64,000 nucleotides of DNA from Candidatus Poribacteria bacterium. Lineage in GTDB: Bacteria > Poribacteria > WGA-4E > GCA-2687025. The stretch lies in the NCBI GenBank assembly GCA_028818695.1, contig JAPPNK010000004.1, positions 62,001 to 126,000 of the forward strand. The letters run 5' to 3'. Shown here one piece after another: positions 34,125 through 41,796 of this stretch. The notes under the pieces are model-generated. The model saw only the letters and a list, made by a program, of their open reading frames with translations, searched no databases and was not told where the DNA came from. The position numbers and the translations under genes were made by a program. Position 1 is the stretch's first letter; every line of letters starts with the position of its first letter.

Positions 34125-34715
34125 ATGCTGCGTAAAATACTACTCATCGCGACGGCCGCGCTCATGATCGCCGGAACGGCCGCCGCGCAGGACAACATGC
34201 TTGACAACCCAAGCTTTGAGGACGGGTTTGACCCGTGGACAGGGTACGGAACGGCGACCCTTTCCATCGACAATGAACGCGCCTATGAAGGCTCCGCCAG
34301 TCTGCGCGCTGTCGTCGCCGAAGCGGGGGCAAACTTCTGGGACTCCGGCATTCAATACAAACCGGAAGGCCTCTCCTTCGATGCGGGGACGCTCCACACC
34401 TGGGCGTTCTTTGCGCAGTCGGACCCGCCGGTCGAGATCAACATCAAGCCTGAAAAAGCGGCGGATCCTTGGACGGGCTACGGCGCCAAGGTCGTCAATC
34501 TCACCGCCGATTGGATGGAATACTGGGTCGAATACACGCCGGACGAAGATGTGTCGCCCGCCTCGCTCACGCTGCATGTCGCGTTTGAGCCGTCCACCAT
34601 CTGGCTTGACCATGTGCGCTGGTACCACGGCGAATACGTCTCCGGCGAACTTCAAACCAATGTGGAGCCGCAAGGCAAAGCGGCTGCCGTCTGGGGAAGC
34701 CTCAAAGCGCGCTAA
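34125..34715 (+). CDS. Secreted CBM4/9-like protein, paralog 3
   Basis: 196 residues, the most diverged of the three: signal ILLIATAALMIAGTAAAQ, DNMLDNPSFEDGFDPWTGYG, HTWAFFAQSDPPVEINIKPE, LTLHVAFEPSTIWLDHVRWY and tail VEPQGKAAAVWGSLKAR. It closes the tandem group and is followed at once by a stem-loop terminator. Constant tail, constant core strand and variable N-terminal loops are shared with its neighbours. Confidence 0.78.
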   Translation: MLRKILLIATAALMIAGTAAAQDNMLDNPSFEDGFDPWTGYGTATLSIDNERAYEGSASLRAVVAEAGANFWDSGIQYKPEGLSFDAGTLHTWAFFAQSDPPVEINIKPEKAADPWTGYGAKVVNLTADWMEYWVEYTPDEDVSPASLTLHVAFEPSTIWLDHVRWYHGEYVSGELQTNVEPQGKAAAVWGSLKAR

Positions 34716-34723
34716 CCGCTTAC

Positions 34724-34751
34724 AACCTCTCCGTTTTCGGACGGAGAGGTT
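34724..34751 (+). terminator. Stem-loop terminator after the CBM4/9 genes
   Basis: AACCTCTCCGT (34724-34734) pairs perfectly with ACGGAGAGGTT (34741-34751) around a 6-base loop. It lies 9 bp after the third CBM gene and 6 bp before the end of the convergent DUF971 gene, so it may serve both. Confidence 0.7.
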
Positions 34752-34756
34752 CCCCT

Positions 34757-35086
34757 TCATTTCTCCGCCGGCGGCTCCTTCTCCAAAAGAAACGTATACG
34801 AGTAGATGCCCGATCCGTGGCCGTCGCTGAATTGAAAACTGAGCGCGTAATGCCCGACCTTTTTCGCCCCCACGATATGCAGATCGTCGGGAAGCGTCAA
34901 GTCCGCCTGGACAATGCGCAGCGGATCGCTTGATCCTTCCCGCAGGTCTCGGCAGACGGCGCAAGGGCAGATCTGACGCAGCCATGCAATCGGATAGACG
35001 CTCTGCGACCCGTCCTTCCATGTAACGGTCAGGGCGCGTTGCCGGTCAACCGCGATTTTAAGGGGAGGAAGTTTCGACTCGCGCAT
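34757..35086 (-). CDS. DUF971 (GBBH-like N-terminal domain) protein
   Basis: A 109-residue stand-alone DUF971 protein. The pattern WKDGSQSVYPIAWLRQICPCAVC, then HIVGAKKVGHYALSFQFSDG and HGSGIYSYTFLL, matches the N-terminal domain of gamma-butyrobetaine hydroxylase, also found free or fused to Mrp-type Fe-S carriers. The three Cys of CPCAVC could bind a metal. Its first 29 bp overlap the end of the SCO-like gene, so the two are co-translated. The precise role of single-domain members is unknown. Confidence 0.82.
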   Translation of the reverse strand: MRESKLPPLKIAVDRQRALTVTWKDGSQSVYPIAWLRQICPCAVCRDLREGSSDPLRIVQADLTLPDDLHIVGAKKVGHYALSFQFSDGHGSGIYSYTFLLEKEPPAEK

Positions 35087-35732
35087 CTGCCGCCTCCATT
35101 TCAGATTGTTTTAACAGCTGGCGCAGCGACTCAACCGCCTCCTTCGGATCCCAAAAGCCGCTCAACAGCGCCTCTATGATTTTCCCGTCCCCGTCTATCA
35201 GGACGGTGACAGGGTTGTGGCTGAATCCGTCGGCTGACGGTTCCGCCCAGGCGAGGCTTTTGGTCATGACCGCCTTCACATCTTCCGCCGTTCCGCGCCA
35301 GAATTCCCAGCATTCAAAGTCGGCTCCGTACGCTTCGCCGTATTTTTTCAAGACGGCCGCCGTGTCAAACTCCGGGTCGAACGTCATGCTGATCAGTTTG
35401 ACGCGCTTGCGTTCCGCTTCGGTCAGCTCCGCCTGCGCCTCAGCCATGCGCTGCGTCATCGCGGGACACATATTCGGCATTCCGCAGCGGGTGAAGATGA
35501 ACGAAAGCAGCGCGGGCGACCCTTCCAAGCCGCTCAAGCGGACCGGCTCGCCGTCCTGATTTTCAAACGGCAGCTCGCCGATCGGAATGGACGCCGCCTC
35601 GTTCTGTATCGGCTCCGTCGACTCCACAACCGTCGACCCGTAAAAACGAATCGGCGGCTCCTGCTCTTTTTTTTGACAACCGATCAGCGCCAGAACCGCC
35701 AGCGCCGCCGCCGTTCCCATGCGAACACCCAT
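35058..35732 (-). CDS. SCO1/SenC-type copper chaperone lipoprotein
   Basis: A 224-residue lipoprotein (AALAVLALIGC, Cys19) with the thioredoxin-like SCO fold: LSGLEGSPALLSFIFTRCGMPNMCPAMT, KLISMTFDPEFDT, and FSHNPVTVLIDGDGKI carrying the metal-binding His. The Cys pair is spaced CxxxxxC rather than CxxxC, a variant seen in many environmental SCO proteins. SCO proteins deliver copper to cytochrome c oxidase CuA or act as thiol reductases; no oxidase genes are adjacent. It overlaps DUF971 downstream. Confidence 0.85.
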   Translation of the reverse strand: MGVRMGTAAALAVLALIGCQKKEQEPPIRFYGSTVVESTEPIQNEAASIPIGELPFENQDGEPVRLSGLEGSPALLSFIFTRCGMPNMCPAMTQRMAEAQAELTEAERKRVKLISMTFDPEFDTAAVLKKYGEAYGADFECWEFWRGTAEDVKAVMTKSLAWAEPSADGFSHNPVTVLIDGDGKIIEALLSGFWDPKEAVESLRQLLKQSEMEAADARVETSSP

Positions 35733-35746
35733 ACTGTTCCTCTCCT

Positions 35747-35910
35747 TGACCTTCCGCCTGAAGTTGGGACATTTGAACGAACAAAGCCTTTATTGATGGG
35801 AAACGGGCTTCGCCACCCAGATCGTCATTCCCGCGAAAGCGGGAATCCAGAGTCAACAGGCGACGTCCACATTTGCATGCCTACATGTCCCGACTAAAGC
35901 CTTAAGGTTA
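35747..35910 (+). repeat. Second inverted-repeat element family (about 164 bp)
   Basis: Imperfect terminal inverted repeats of about 24 bp: left ACCTTccGcCTgaAGTtGGGACAT (35749 on) and right end cattt...atgtcccgactaaagccttaaggtta read in reverse. A central palindrome attcccgcgaaagcgggaat lies at 35827-35846. It fills the gap between the SCO-like gene and purN. A solo end of the same family lies at 41552-41586. Confidence 0.55.
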
Positions 35911-35997
35911 ATTCCTCTCCGCCTTGATGCGTCTGCGCTATCATAGTAGCATGCGGATTGCCGCGGGGCGAGTCGGGGGGTTTCATGGAGCGCTGTC

Positions 35998-36639
35998 ATG
36001 TCTAAGGTCAAACTGGCTGTGTTTGCGTCCGGCAACGGCTCAAATTTGCAGGCGTTGATGGACGCGGCGCGGAGCCGCCCCGGCGCTCCTGTTGAGATCG
36101 CGCTTGTCGTGAGCGACCGGCGGAACGCGCGCGCGCTCGAACGCGCCCGAGACGCGGGGGTGGACGCCGTCTATATCAGCCCGAAGCGCGCCGGCGGACG
36201 CGCCGAGTTTGACGCCGCCGCCGTCCGAGAACTGGAGGCGCGCGGCGTTCAGCTGATCGCGCTTGCCGGTTTTATGCGCATACTCGGCGCCGATTTTGTG
36301 CGCCGGTATGAAAACCGCATCCTGAACATCCACCCGTCGCTGCTGCCGGCGTTCCCAGGGACGCGCGCCATCCAGGACGCATGGGAGCATGGCGTCAAGA
36401 CGACCGGCGTCACGGTTCATTATGTGGACGAGGGGGTCGACACCGGTCCGATCGCCGCCCAATGTCCAACGCTGATCCGTCCGAACGACACCATAGAAAC
36501 GCTGACGGCGAAAATCCATGCGGTTGAGCATGCGCTGTATCCGCAGGTAGTGTTTGCGGCGGCGGAGGGGCGCGTCCGCGTCCATGGGCGCCTTGTGACG
36601 ATCAAACCGCCGGCGATACAGCTTCCGCCTGTTCGTTAA
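35998..36639 (+). CDS. purN: Phosphoribosylglycinamide formyltransferase PurN
   Basis: A 213-residue GAR transformylase, the third step of purine synthesis using 10-formyl-THF. FASGNGSNLQALMDA at the N-terminus, LAGFMRILGADFVRRY, ILNIHPSLLPAFPG (catalytic Asn and His), GVTVHYVDEGVDTGPI (catalytic Asp) are all present. Length is normal. Other pur genes are not nearby. It is convergent with the YqiJ-like gene, 5 bp away. Confidence 0.95.
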   Translation: MSKVKLAVFASGNGSNLQALMDAARSRPGAPVEIALVVSDRRNARALERARDAGVDAVYISPKRAGGRAEFDAAAVRELEARGVQLIALAGFMRILGADFVRRYENRILNIHPSLLPAFPGTRAIQDAWEHGVKTTGVTVHYVDEGVDTGPIAAQCPTLIRPNDTIETLTAKIHAVEHALYPQVVFAAAEGRVRVHGRLVTIKPPAIQLPPVR

Positions 36640-36644
36640 TCGAG

Positions 36645-37202
36645 TCAAAACACGTCGAAGGTGTTCGTCTCTTCGTCGTAGGCGGCGAGCATGACGACGG
36701 CGCCTTCAGGGGGAAACTCGCCGTCGCCGATGTTTTTACAAAAAACAGTGATGGAGCCGCCGCTTGGGAGATGCACGCGCGCGCGGCCGAGGTCGCCTGA
36801 GACGGGCGGGTCAAGTATCGTCGCCGATTCTCCGATCAGGTCGGCTCGGCGGGGGCGCTTCGCTTCGGATGGGAAGATCAGGTCGATGAGCAGCGTTCCG
36901 CTGTAGGAGATGCCCCAGCTGGCTGCCAGCGCGGCGGCGGCGATGAGCAGATGCGTCGGCCATGCGGCTCCCGATCCTGCGGCTATGTTGAGCGAGAGTC
37001 CAGTCGCCGACCAGACCGCGATGAATAAAGCGGCCGTCAAGCCGCGCAGATCGGGGCGCGGAAAGAGCAGCTGTTTCCAGCCAGCGTCTCTATTGTCCAT
37101 GTAGCCCAGCGCATCGATCTCAATGCCAAAAACATAAAGCCCCGCTATCACAAAAAGGCAAAAAAGCGGGATCCAGTAAATAGCGGCGGATAGATCGAAC
37201 AT
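36645..37202 (-). CDS. YqiJ/NfeD-like membrane protein with OB-fold tail
   Basis: A 185-residue protein with three hydrophobic segments (about residues 8-30, 52-75 and 82-105) and a soluble C-terminal beta-domain beginning DLIGESATILDPPVSGDLGR, typical of the YqiJ/NfeD OB-fold (aGxvGE.A.. / G.a.V...G). Such proteins sit next to flotillins and influence membrane microdomains, but no flotillin gene is adjacent. Assignment rests on layout and a short motif. Confidence 0.55.
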   Translation of the reverse strand: MFDLSAAIYWIPLFCLFVIAGLYVFGIEIDALGYMDNRDAGWKQLLFPRPDLRGLTAALFIAVWSATGLSLNIAAGSGAAWPTHLLIAAAALAASWGISYSGTLLIDLIFPSEAKRPRRADLIGESATILDPPVSGDLGRARVHLPSGGSITVFCKNIGDGEFPPEGAVVMLAAYDEETNTFDVF

Positions 37203-37222
37203 AGCGAAGCCTCTCTCTGCTT

Positions 37223-37373
37223 GGCAGTCTCTATAGGCGATGATTTTGATTTTAAAGAGCCGCTTTAGAATGCGGAGGCTGTCTGGGAGAACTCTAGATT
37301 CCCGCTTTCGCGGGAATGACGATCTGCCCGATTTGAACAGGATTTTCGTACATCATCGCCTGTAGAGGTTACC
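37223..37373 (+). repeat. MITE-like inverted-repeat element, copy B (151 bp)
   Basis: Left end ggcagtctctataggcgatg, right end catcgcctgtagaggttacc, nearly perfect inverted repeats of about 22 bp. The central palindrome is at 37298-37317. A TGCTT pentamer precedes the element (37218-37222) and recurs three bases after the right end (37377-37381). It lies between the YqiJ-like gene and the fucD-like promoter. Confidence 0.75.
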
Positions 37374-37452
37374 TACTGCTTATAGTATGGCATTTTTCTG
37401 CGCGTTTGTCATCTGCGCAGGAATGGGTTGCGCCGCCAGGTCCGTTGAGCCG

Positions 37453-37481
37453 TTGACAAGCGGCGGAAAAGGCGGCATGAT
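37453..37481 (+). promoter_or_regulatory. Promoter of the fucD-like operon
   Basis: TTGACA (37453-37458), 17 bp, CATGAT (37476-37481). Transcription would begin after the upstream in-frame ATGs, which supports ATG 37528 as the real start. Confidence 0.5.
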
Positions 37482-37527
37482 ACGCTCATCAACCAGAACC
37501 GACGCTACATCTTTTAGACAGGCGCGC

Positions 37528-38844
37528 ATGTCCATCGCAATCGTTGATCTGACCGCCCGCGACATCCGTTTTCCGACCTCGCTCAACCTCGCCGGTTCAG
37601 ACGCCATGAACCCCGACCCCGACTACTCCGCCGCCTATGTCGTTCTTAAAACAGACGGCGCGGACGGGCTGGAGGGGCATGGCTTAACCTTCACCATCGG
37701 GCGCGGCAACGACCTGTGCGCCGAAGCGATCCGCATGACGAAGCGGCTGCTGGTCGGGCTGCGTCTGGACGAGATCGCAGCCGATATGGCAGGCTTCTGG
37801 CGGCGCGTCACAGGCGACAGCCAGATGCGCTGGCTCGGTCCCGACAAGGGCGTCGTACACCTCGCGGCGGGCGCCGTCGTGAACGCCGTATGGGACCTGC
37901 TCGCCAAACGGGAGCGCAAACCTGTCTGGAAACTGCTCGTCGACATGACGCCCGAAGAGCTGGTCGCATGCATCGACTTTCGCTATATTGAGGACGCGCT
38001 CTCGCCCGAAGAGGCGCTGGACATCCTGCGCGAAGCGGAGCCGTATAAAGCGGCGCGCGAAGCGGAGATGCGCGCGGACGGCTACCCCGCCTACAACACC
38101 TCCGCCGGCTGGATCGGCTACTCCGAAGAGAAACTGCGCGAAGGCTGCCGTCAGGCGGTCGCGGAGGGCTGGGACCGCCTGAAGATGAAGGTTGGGCGCG
38201 GCATAGACGAGGACATCCGCAGAGCGCAGATCATCCGCGAGGAGATCGGATGGAGCCGGCAGCTCATGATGGACGCGAATCAGGTCTGGGGCGTCCATGA
38301 GGCGATTGAGAACATGAAGCGGCTCGCCCGTTTCAAGCCGACATGGATCGAAGAGCCGACCAGCCCAGACGACGTCTTAGGCCACGCCGCCATCCGCCGG
38401 GCGCTGTATCCGATCGGCGTCGCGACGGGCGAAATGTGCCAGAACCGCATCCTTTTTAAGCAGCTGTTTCAGGCGGAGGCGATCGACGTTTGCCAGATCG
38501 ACGCGGCGCGTCTGGGCGGCGTGAACGAGGCGCTCGCGGTGATCTTAATGGCGGCGAAATTCGGCGTTCCCGTCTGTCCGCATGCGGGCGGCGTCGGCCT
38601 GTGCGAGTATGTGCAGCACCTCGGCATGTTCGATTTCATCGCCGTGTCCGGCTCCCTGCGCAACCGCGTCATTGAGTATGTTGAGCATCTGCATGAGCAT
38701 TTTAAATATCCCGTTCAACTCAAAAACGGACGGTATATGCCTCCCAACGATCCTGGATACAGCATCGAAATGAAAACCGAATCGTTGGACGCGCATGAGT
38801 ATCCTGCCGGTCAGGTCTGGCGGGAGCTGTTGAAGACCCACTAG
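37528..38844 (+). CDS. L-fuconate dehydratase-like enolase superfamily enzyme
   Basis: A 438-residue enolase-superfamily dehydratase, very like L-fuconate dehydratase (FucD/ENOSF1, about 440 residues). DLTARDIRFPTSLNLAGSDA with MNPDPDYSAAYVVLKTD is the FucD capping-domain start. The barrel has DRLKMKVGRGID (acid/base Lys), MMDANQVW, WIEEPTSPDD and ATGEMCQNR (metal ligands Asp, Glu, Glu), and CPHAGGVGLCEYVQHL (catalytic His). It converts L-fuconate to 2-keto-3-deoxy-L-fuconate in L-fucose breakdown. The upstream extension of 47 codons is rejected for lack of homology and because it precedes the promoter. The Gfo/Idh/MocA gene follows after 9 bp. Confidence 0.88.
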   Translation: MSIAIVDLTARDIRFPTSLNLAGSDAMNPDPDYSAAYVVLKTDGADGLEGHGLTFTIGRGNDLCAEAIRMTKRLLVGLRLDEIAADMAGFWRRVTGDSQMRWLGPDKGVVHLAAGAVVNAVWDLLAKRERKPVWKLLVDMTPEELVACIDFRYIEDALSPEEALDILREAEPYKAAREAEMRADGYPAYNTSAGWIGYSEEKLREGCRQAVAEGWDRLKMKVGRGIDEDIRRAQIIREEIGWSRQLMMDANQVWGVHEAIENMKRLARFKPTWIEEPTSPDDVLGHAAIRRALYPIGVATGEMCQNRILFKQLFQAEAIDVCQIDAARLGGVNEALAVILMAAKFGVPVCPHAGGVGLCEYVQHLGMFDFIAVSGSLRNRVIEYVEHLHEHFKYPVQLKNGRYMPPNDPGYSIEMKTESLDAHEYPAGQVWRELLKTH

Positions 38845-38853
38845 GAGCATCGA

Positions 38854-39909
38854 ATGGAACCTGTGAGAGTAGGCGTGGTCGGGTGCGGCGTCATCGGGAC
38901 GAACCATATGGGCATAGCGACGTCGTCGCCGGGGCTGGAACTGGCGGCGGCGGCAGACCTGGTTGAGTCGTACCGAACGCGCGCCCAAGAGCGTTTCAAA
39001 CCTGCGGCGATGTACGAAAGCGGCGAGGAGCTGTTTGACGACCCGAATGTGGAGCTGGTTGTGCTGGCGTTCCCGACGCGCTACCGGTTTGAGATGGGAA
39101 TGAAGGCGCTGGCGAAGGGCAAGCATCTGCTGACGGAGAAGCCGGTCGCCATGAACGCGGACGAGGTGCGTTCGTTGATTGCGGCGCGCGGCGAGCTGAA
39201 AGCGGCGTGCTGCTCGTCGCGGTACCGCTTCACAGACGGCGCCCGCAAGGCGACCGAGATTGTGCGCTCCGGCGCGCTGGGCGACCTGCGCATCCTGCGC
39301 CACCGCAACATCAATCCCGCCGGCAAGAAACCTGGCTCGCCGCGCCCTGAATGGCGGCTCAAAAAACATTTGAACGGCGGCGGATACCTTGTCAACTGGG
39401 GCTGCTACGATCTGGACTATCTGCTCGGCTTGACGGAATGGACGCTGAAACCGACCTCCGTCTTCGCGCAGATCTGGACGATCCCGTCGATCTTTGTGGA
39501 GCATGCGGCGCCGAATTCGGACGCGGAGACGCATTACATGGCGCTGATCCAGTGCGAAGGCGGAGCGGTTCTGAGCCTAGAGCGGAGCGAATACACGGCG
39601 GCGTCGCGCGAGGAGGCGTGGGCGGTCATCGGCTCGGAAGGGTCGCTGCGGCTGCATATGCTTGCGTCGCGCCCGAACCGCATCGTCATGGACAAGGGCG
39701 ACTCGGAGGCGGGCGTCTCGTCCGAGACGGTCTGGGAGCAGAACGAATCGTCCGGCGGACATCACCGCGGCCCGTTAACGGACATCGCGGCAGCTATCCG
39801 AGAGGACAGGGAGCCGATGACATCCCTGGAACGCGCGCTCGTCATGCAGCAGATCACCGACGCGATCTACGAATCCGCTGAGACGGGCAGGTCCGTTTCC
39901 ATTGACTGA
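38854..39909 (+). CDS. Gfo/Idh/MocA family oxidoreductase
   Basis: A 351-residue NAD(P)-dependent sugar or cyclitol dehydrogenase. N-terminal Rossmann motif VGVVGCGVIGTNHMGIA, then HLLTEKPVAMNADE with the catalytic Lys of EKP, and GGGYLVNWGCYDLDYLLGL where the family has the GGG...D..H segment. It is in an operon with the fuconate dehydratase-like gene, so a role in fucose or deoxysugar metabolism is likely. A GC-rich stem (39926-39931 with 39942-39947) just after the stop may end the transcript. Confidence 0.87.
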   Translation: MEPVRVGVVGCGVIGTNHMGIATSSPGLELAAAADLVESYRTRAQERFKPAAMYESGEELFDDPNVELVVLAFPTRYRFEMGMKALAKGKHLLTEKPVAMNADEVRSLIAARGELKAACCSSRYRFTDGARKATEIVRSGALGDLRILRHRNINPAGKKPGSPRPEWRLKKHLNGGGYLVNWGCYDLDYLLGLTEWTLKPTSVFAQIWTIPSIFVEHAAPNSDAETHYMALIQCEGGAVLSLERSEYTAASREEAWAVIGSEGSLRLHMLASRPNRIVMDKGDSEAGVSSETVWEQNESSGGHHRGPLTDIAAAIREDREPMTSLERALVMQQITDAIYESAETGRSVSID

Positions 39910-39989
39910 AGGGTATGAAGAGGTAGGGGGATGCGGCGGCGTCCCCCATGCCTCTCCCCTGCGGGGATCAACGATTGCCTTTTGCGCTC

Positions 39990-40008
39990 ATATGGCGTAT
40001 TGCCATAT
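39990..40008. promoter_or_regulatory. 19-bp palindrome upstream of the TlpA-like gene
   Basis: ATATGGC-gtatt-GCCATAT, a perfect inverted repeat with 7-bp arms, about 55 bp before the TlpA-like start codon. It could be an operator; no cognate regulator is adjacent. Confidence 0.35.
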
Positions 40009-40063
40009 ATAGCGGGACAGCGACGATCCCTTACACTGGGACAAACTACAAGGAGAAGAGCAA

Positions 40064-40651
40064 ATGAACGCGAGACTGAACATGGGCTGGAATTACGCGC
40101 GCGGGGGAATTGCCGTCCTTATCTTGGCTGCGCTGTTCGGCTGCGGCGGGGATGACAGCGAGCGCCCTTCGCGGTTGACAGGCGCTTTTCCTCTGACAGA
40201 GCCGTCCCCTGGGTCGCCGGGGGTTTTACCTTCCGCTGTTGTGGGTCAACCCGCCCCCAACTTCACTCTGAAAACGATGGACGGCGATACTGTGTCGCTC
40301 TCTGATTACAGAGGCGCGCCGGTGTTGGTGGAGTTCTGGGCGTCATGGTGTGGGCCCTGTCATACGAGCGCCCCCAAGATGCAGGAGCTCTTTGAACGAT
40401 TCGAGGATGACGGCTTGACGATACTGGGCATCTCGGTGGACAACCCGTTTGAGCCGGCAGGGCGTCTTTTTGTGGAGCGGTATCAGTGGACATTTCCCGT
40501 TCTCTTGACGTCCAACGCCGTTTCGGAGGCATACGATGTCCGGGCGATTCCTGTCACGTTCGTTGTGGACTCCGAGGGCATTCTCGTTCGAGAACTGATC
40601 GGCGCCCGCCCACTCAACGAGATGGTCAACATCGTTCAGGGTCTCCTCTAA
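40064..40651 (+). CDS. TlpA/ResA-like thioredoxin lipoprotein
   Basis: A 195-residue protein with a lipoprotein signal (IAVLILAALFGC) and a TlpA-type thioredoxin domain: PAPNFTLKTMDGDTVSLSDY, FWASWCGPCHTSAPKMQELF with the CGPC redox pair, ILGISVDNPFEPAGRLFVER and the cis-Pro AIPVTFVVDSEG. Such membrane-tethered thiol reductases work in cytochrome c maturation or general periplasmic disulfide control. AAGGAGAAGAG precedes the ATG. The ATP-PPase gene starts 22 bp later. Confidence 0.9.
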   Translation: MNARLNMGWNYARGGIAVLILAALFGCGGDDSERPSRLTGAFPLTEPSPGSPGVLPSAVVGQPAPNFTLKTMDGDTVSLSDYRGAPVLVEFWASWCGPCHTSAPKMQELFERFEDDGLTILGISVDNPFEPAGRLFVERYQWTFPVLLTSNAVSEAYDVRAIPVTFVVDSEGILVRELIGARPLNEMVNIVQGLL

Positions 40652-40673
40652 GACGGATAAATAGCGTCGGTGG

Positions 40674-41459
40674 ATGAACGAAGCGGAAAAAATGACAACC
40701 CAAACAAGTGAGACAGAGCCTATCCCGGTTCTGGTTTCTTGGTCTTCTGGCAAGGATTCTGCTTGGGCGCTTCACACGTTGCGCCAGCAGCCTGCCCGCT
40801 ACGATGTGCGGGGCATTTTTACTACTCTCACAAAGACGTTTAATCGCGTTTCTATCCACTCCACGCCGGCGTGGGCGCTGAAACAGCAAGCGGAGAAACT
40901 CGGCGCGCCGTTGTACGAGATACCCATTCCCTATCCGTGTTCCAATGCTGTCTATGAGGCTGCTATGCGAAAGTTCTTCTCTGAAGTGGAAGCGCTGCCT
41001 GAACATTTAGGCGCGTCGCATCTCGCGTTCGGCGATCTCTTCTTGGAAGATATTCGTCAGTACCGCATAGATCAGCTCAAGGGGACCGGTTTCACGCCGA
41101 TTTTTCCGATATGGGGAGAGGACACAACGCTGCTCGCCGAAAAGCTGATCGCTTCCGGCATGCGCGCGATCGTTACCGCCCTCAATCCTGCCAAACTCCC
41201 CGCCGACTTCGCAGGACGATGGTTTGACGCTGCGTTCCTCGCAGATTTACCGGCTGGCGTGGATCCGCTCGGTGAAAATGGGGAGTTCCATACATGCGTC
41301 GTTGATGGGCCGATGTTCAGTTCGCCGATTGCCGCAAAACCTGGAGAAGTCGTTCAGAGGCGCATTGTTTCTAAAACAGACGACAACGACAAAATTCATA
41401 CGAGAAGCAGCGCCTCGCCGACTTATGTCTATGCGGATGTCGTACCTCTGGACGCATAA
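40674..41459 (+). CDS. Dph6-like (diphthine-ammonia ligase family) ATP-PPase
   Basis: A 261-residue adenine-nucleotide alpha-hydrolase of the Dph6/DUF71 group. The PP-loop is VSWSSGKDSAWALH (Ser24-Ser29). LTKTFNRVSIHSTPAWALKQ, HLAFGDLFLEDIRQYR, GFTPIFPIWGEDT and the family signature PLGENGEFHTCVVDGPMF are present. Eukaryotic Dph6 amidates diphthine, which bacteria lack, so the bacterial members must have another amide-forming role, not yet defined. Probably co-transcribed with the TlpA-like gene. Confidence 0.85.
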   Translation: MNEAEKMTTQTSETEPIPVLVSWSSGKDSAWALHTLRQQPARYDVRGIFTTLTKTFNRVSIHSTPAWALKQQAEKLGAPLYEIPIPYPCSNAVYEAAMRKFFSEVEALPEHLGASHLAFGDLFLEDIRQYRIDQLKGTGFTPIFPIWGEDTTLLAEKLIASGMRAIVTALNPAKLPADFAGRWFDAAFLADLPAGVDPLGENGEFHTCVVDGPMFSSPIAAKPGEVVQRRIVSKTDDNDKIHTRSSASPTYVYADVVPLDA

Positions 41460-41551
41460 TTGCGGCTGTGTCATTTCGATGGGAACGGGTTCTGCATAGT
41501 TGACGCCGGCGCTCTTTGTTGGTTGATCAAGGGAACCGCGATCAGGCGTTC

Positions 41552-41586
41552 CCATGCCGAAATGTCCCAACTAAAACTCAAGGTTA
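41552..41586 (-). repeat. Solo end of the second inverted-repeat family
   Basis: Read on the minus strand it gives TAACCTTgAGttTTAGTtGG then GACAT and GGCATG, matching the right end of the 35747-35910 element at most positions. Confidence 0.5.
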
Positions 41587-41639
41587 GAACTGCCGCTTGA
41601 AGTCTGTTCTAATCAGCGCTATTCTGTTGTTATGGAAAT

Positions 41640-41775
41640 CGTTTCGTCAAGATAGTCGAGGCGGCGCGCATGCTGGGAACGACCCCCTACATGCTCGGAA
41701 GTGGAAGTTGACGCGCAAGCCGCGCGGCGGATCCCGTTCTTCAAGGGCGTCAAGTTCAGACTGGAAGAGGAATGA
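41640..41775 (+). pseudogene. Frameshifted excisionase/HTH_17-like gene remnant
   Basis: Frame starting 41640 reads RFVKIVEAARMLGTTPYMLG and hits TGA at 41709. From 41710 in another frame it continues DAQAARRIPFFKGVKFRLEE to TGA 41773. Joined, these resemble the short excisionase-family HTH domain (helix VEAARMLGTTPYML, then a wing with IPFFKGVKFRLEE). No intact start or frame exists now. Confidence 0.4.
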
Positions 41776-41796
41776 ACGTACATTGGAGGCGGGAGC

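Larger units (their letters stand above)
41460..41796 (+). other. Accessory intergenic patch upstream of the four-HTH gene
   Basis: Contains one of two imperfect direct repeats that flank the HTH gene (41522-41552; partner 42577-42610, core GGGA-A/G-CCGCGATCAG-CGTTCC), a solo end of the 35.8-kb repeat family (41552-41586), and a broken excisionase-like reading frame. Confidence 0.5.

Noticed and set aside
37387-37527. Upstream start giving the fuconate dehydratase a hydrophobic leader (MAFFCAFVICAG)
   Set aside because: A good promoter lies inside this segment, the family begins at MSIAIVDL, and the enzyme class is cytosolic, so it is not a signal peptide.
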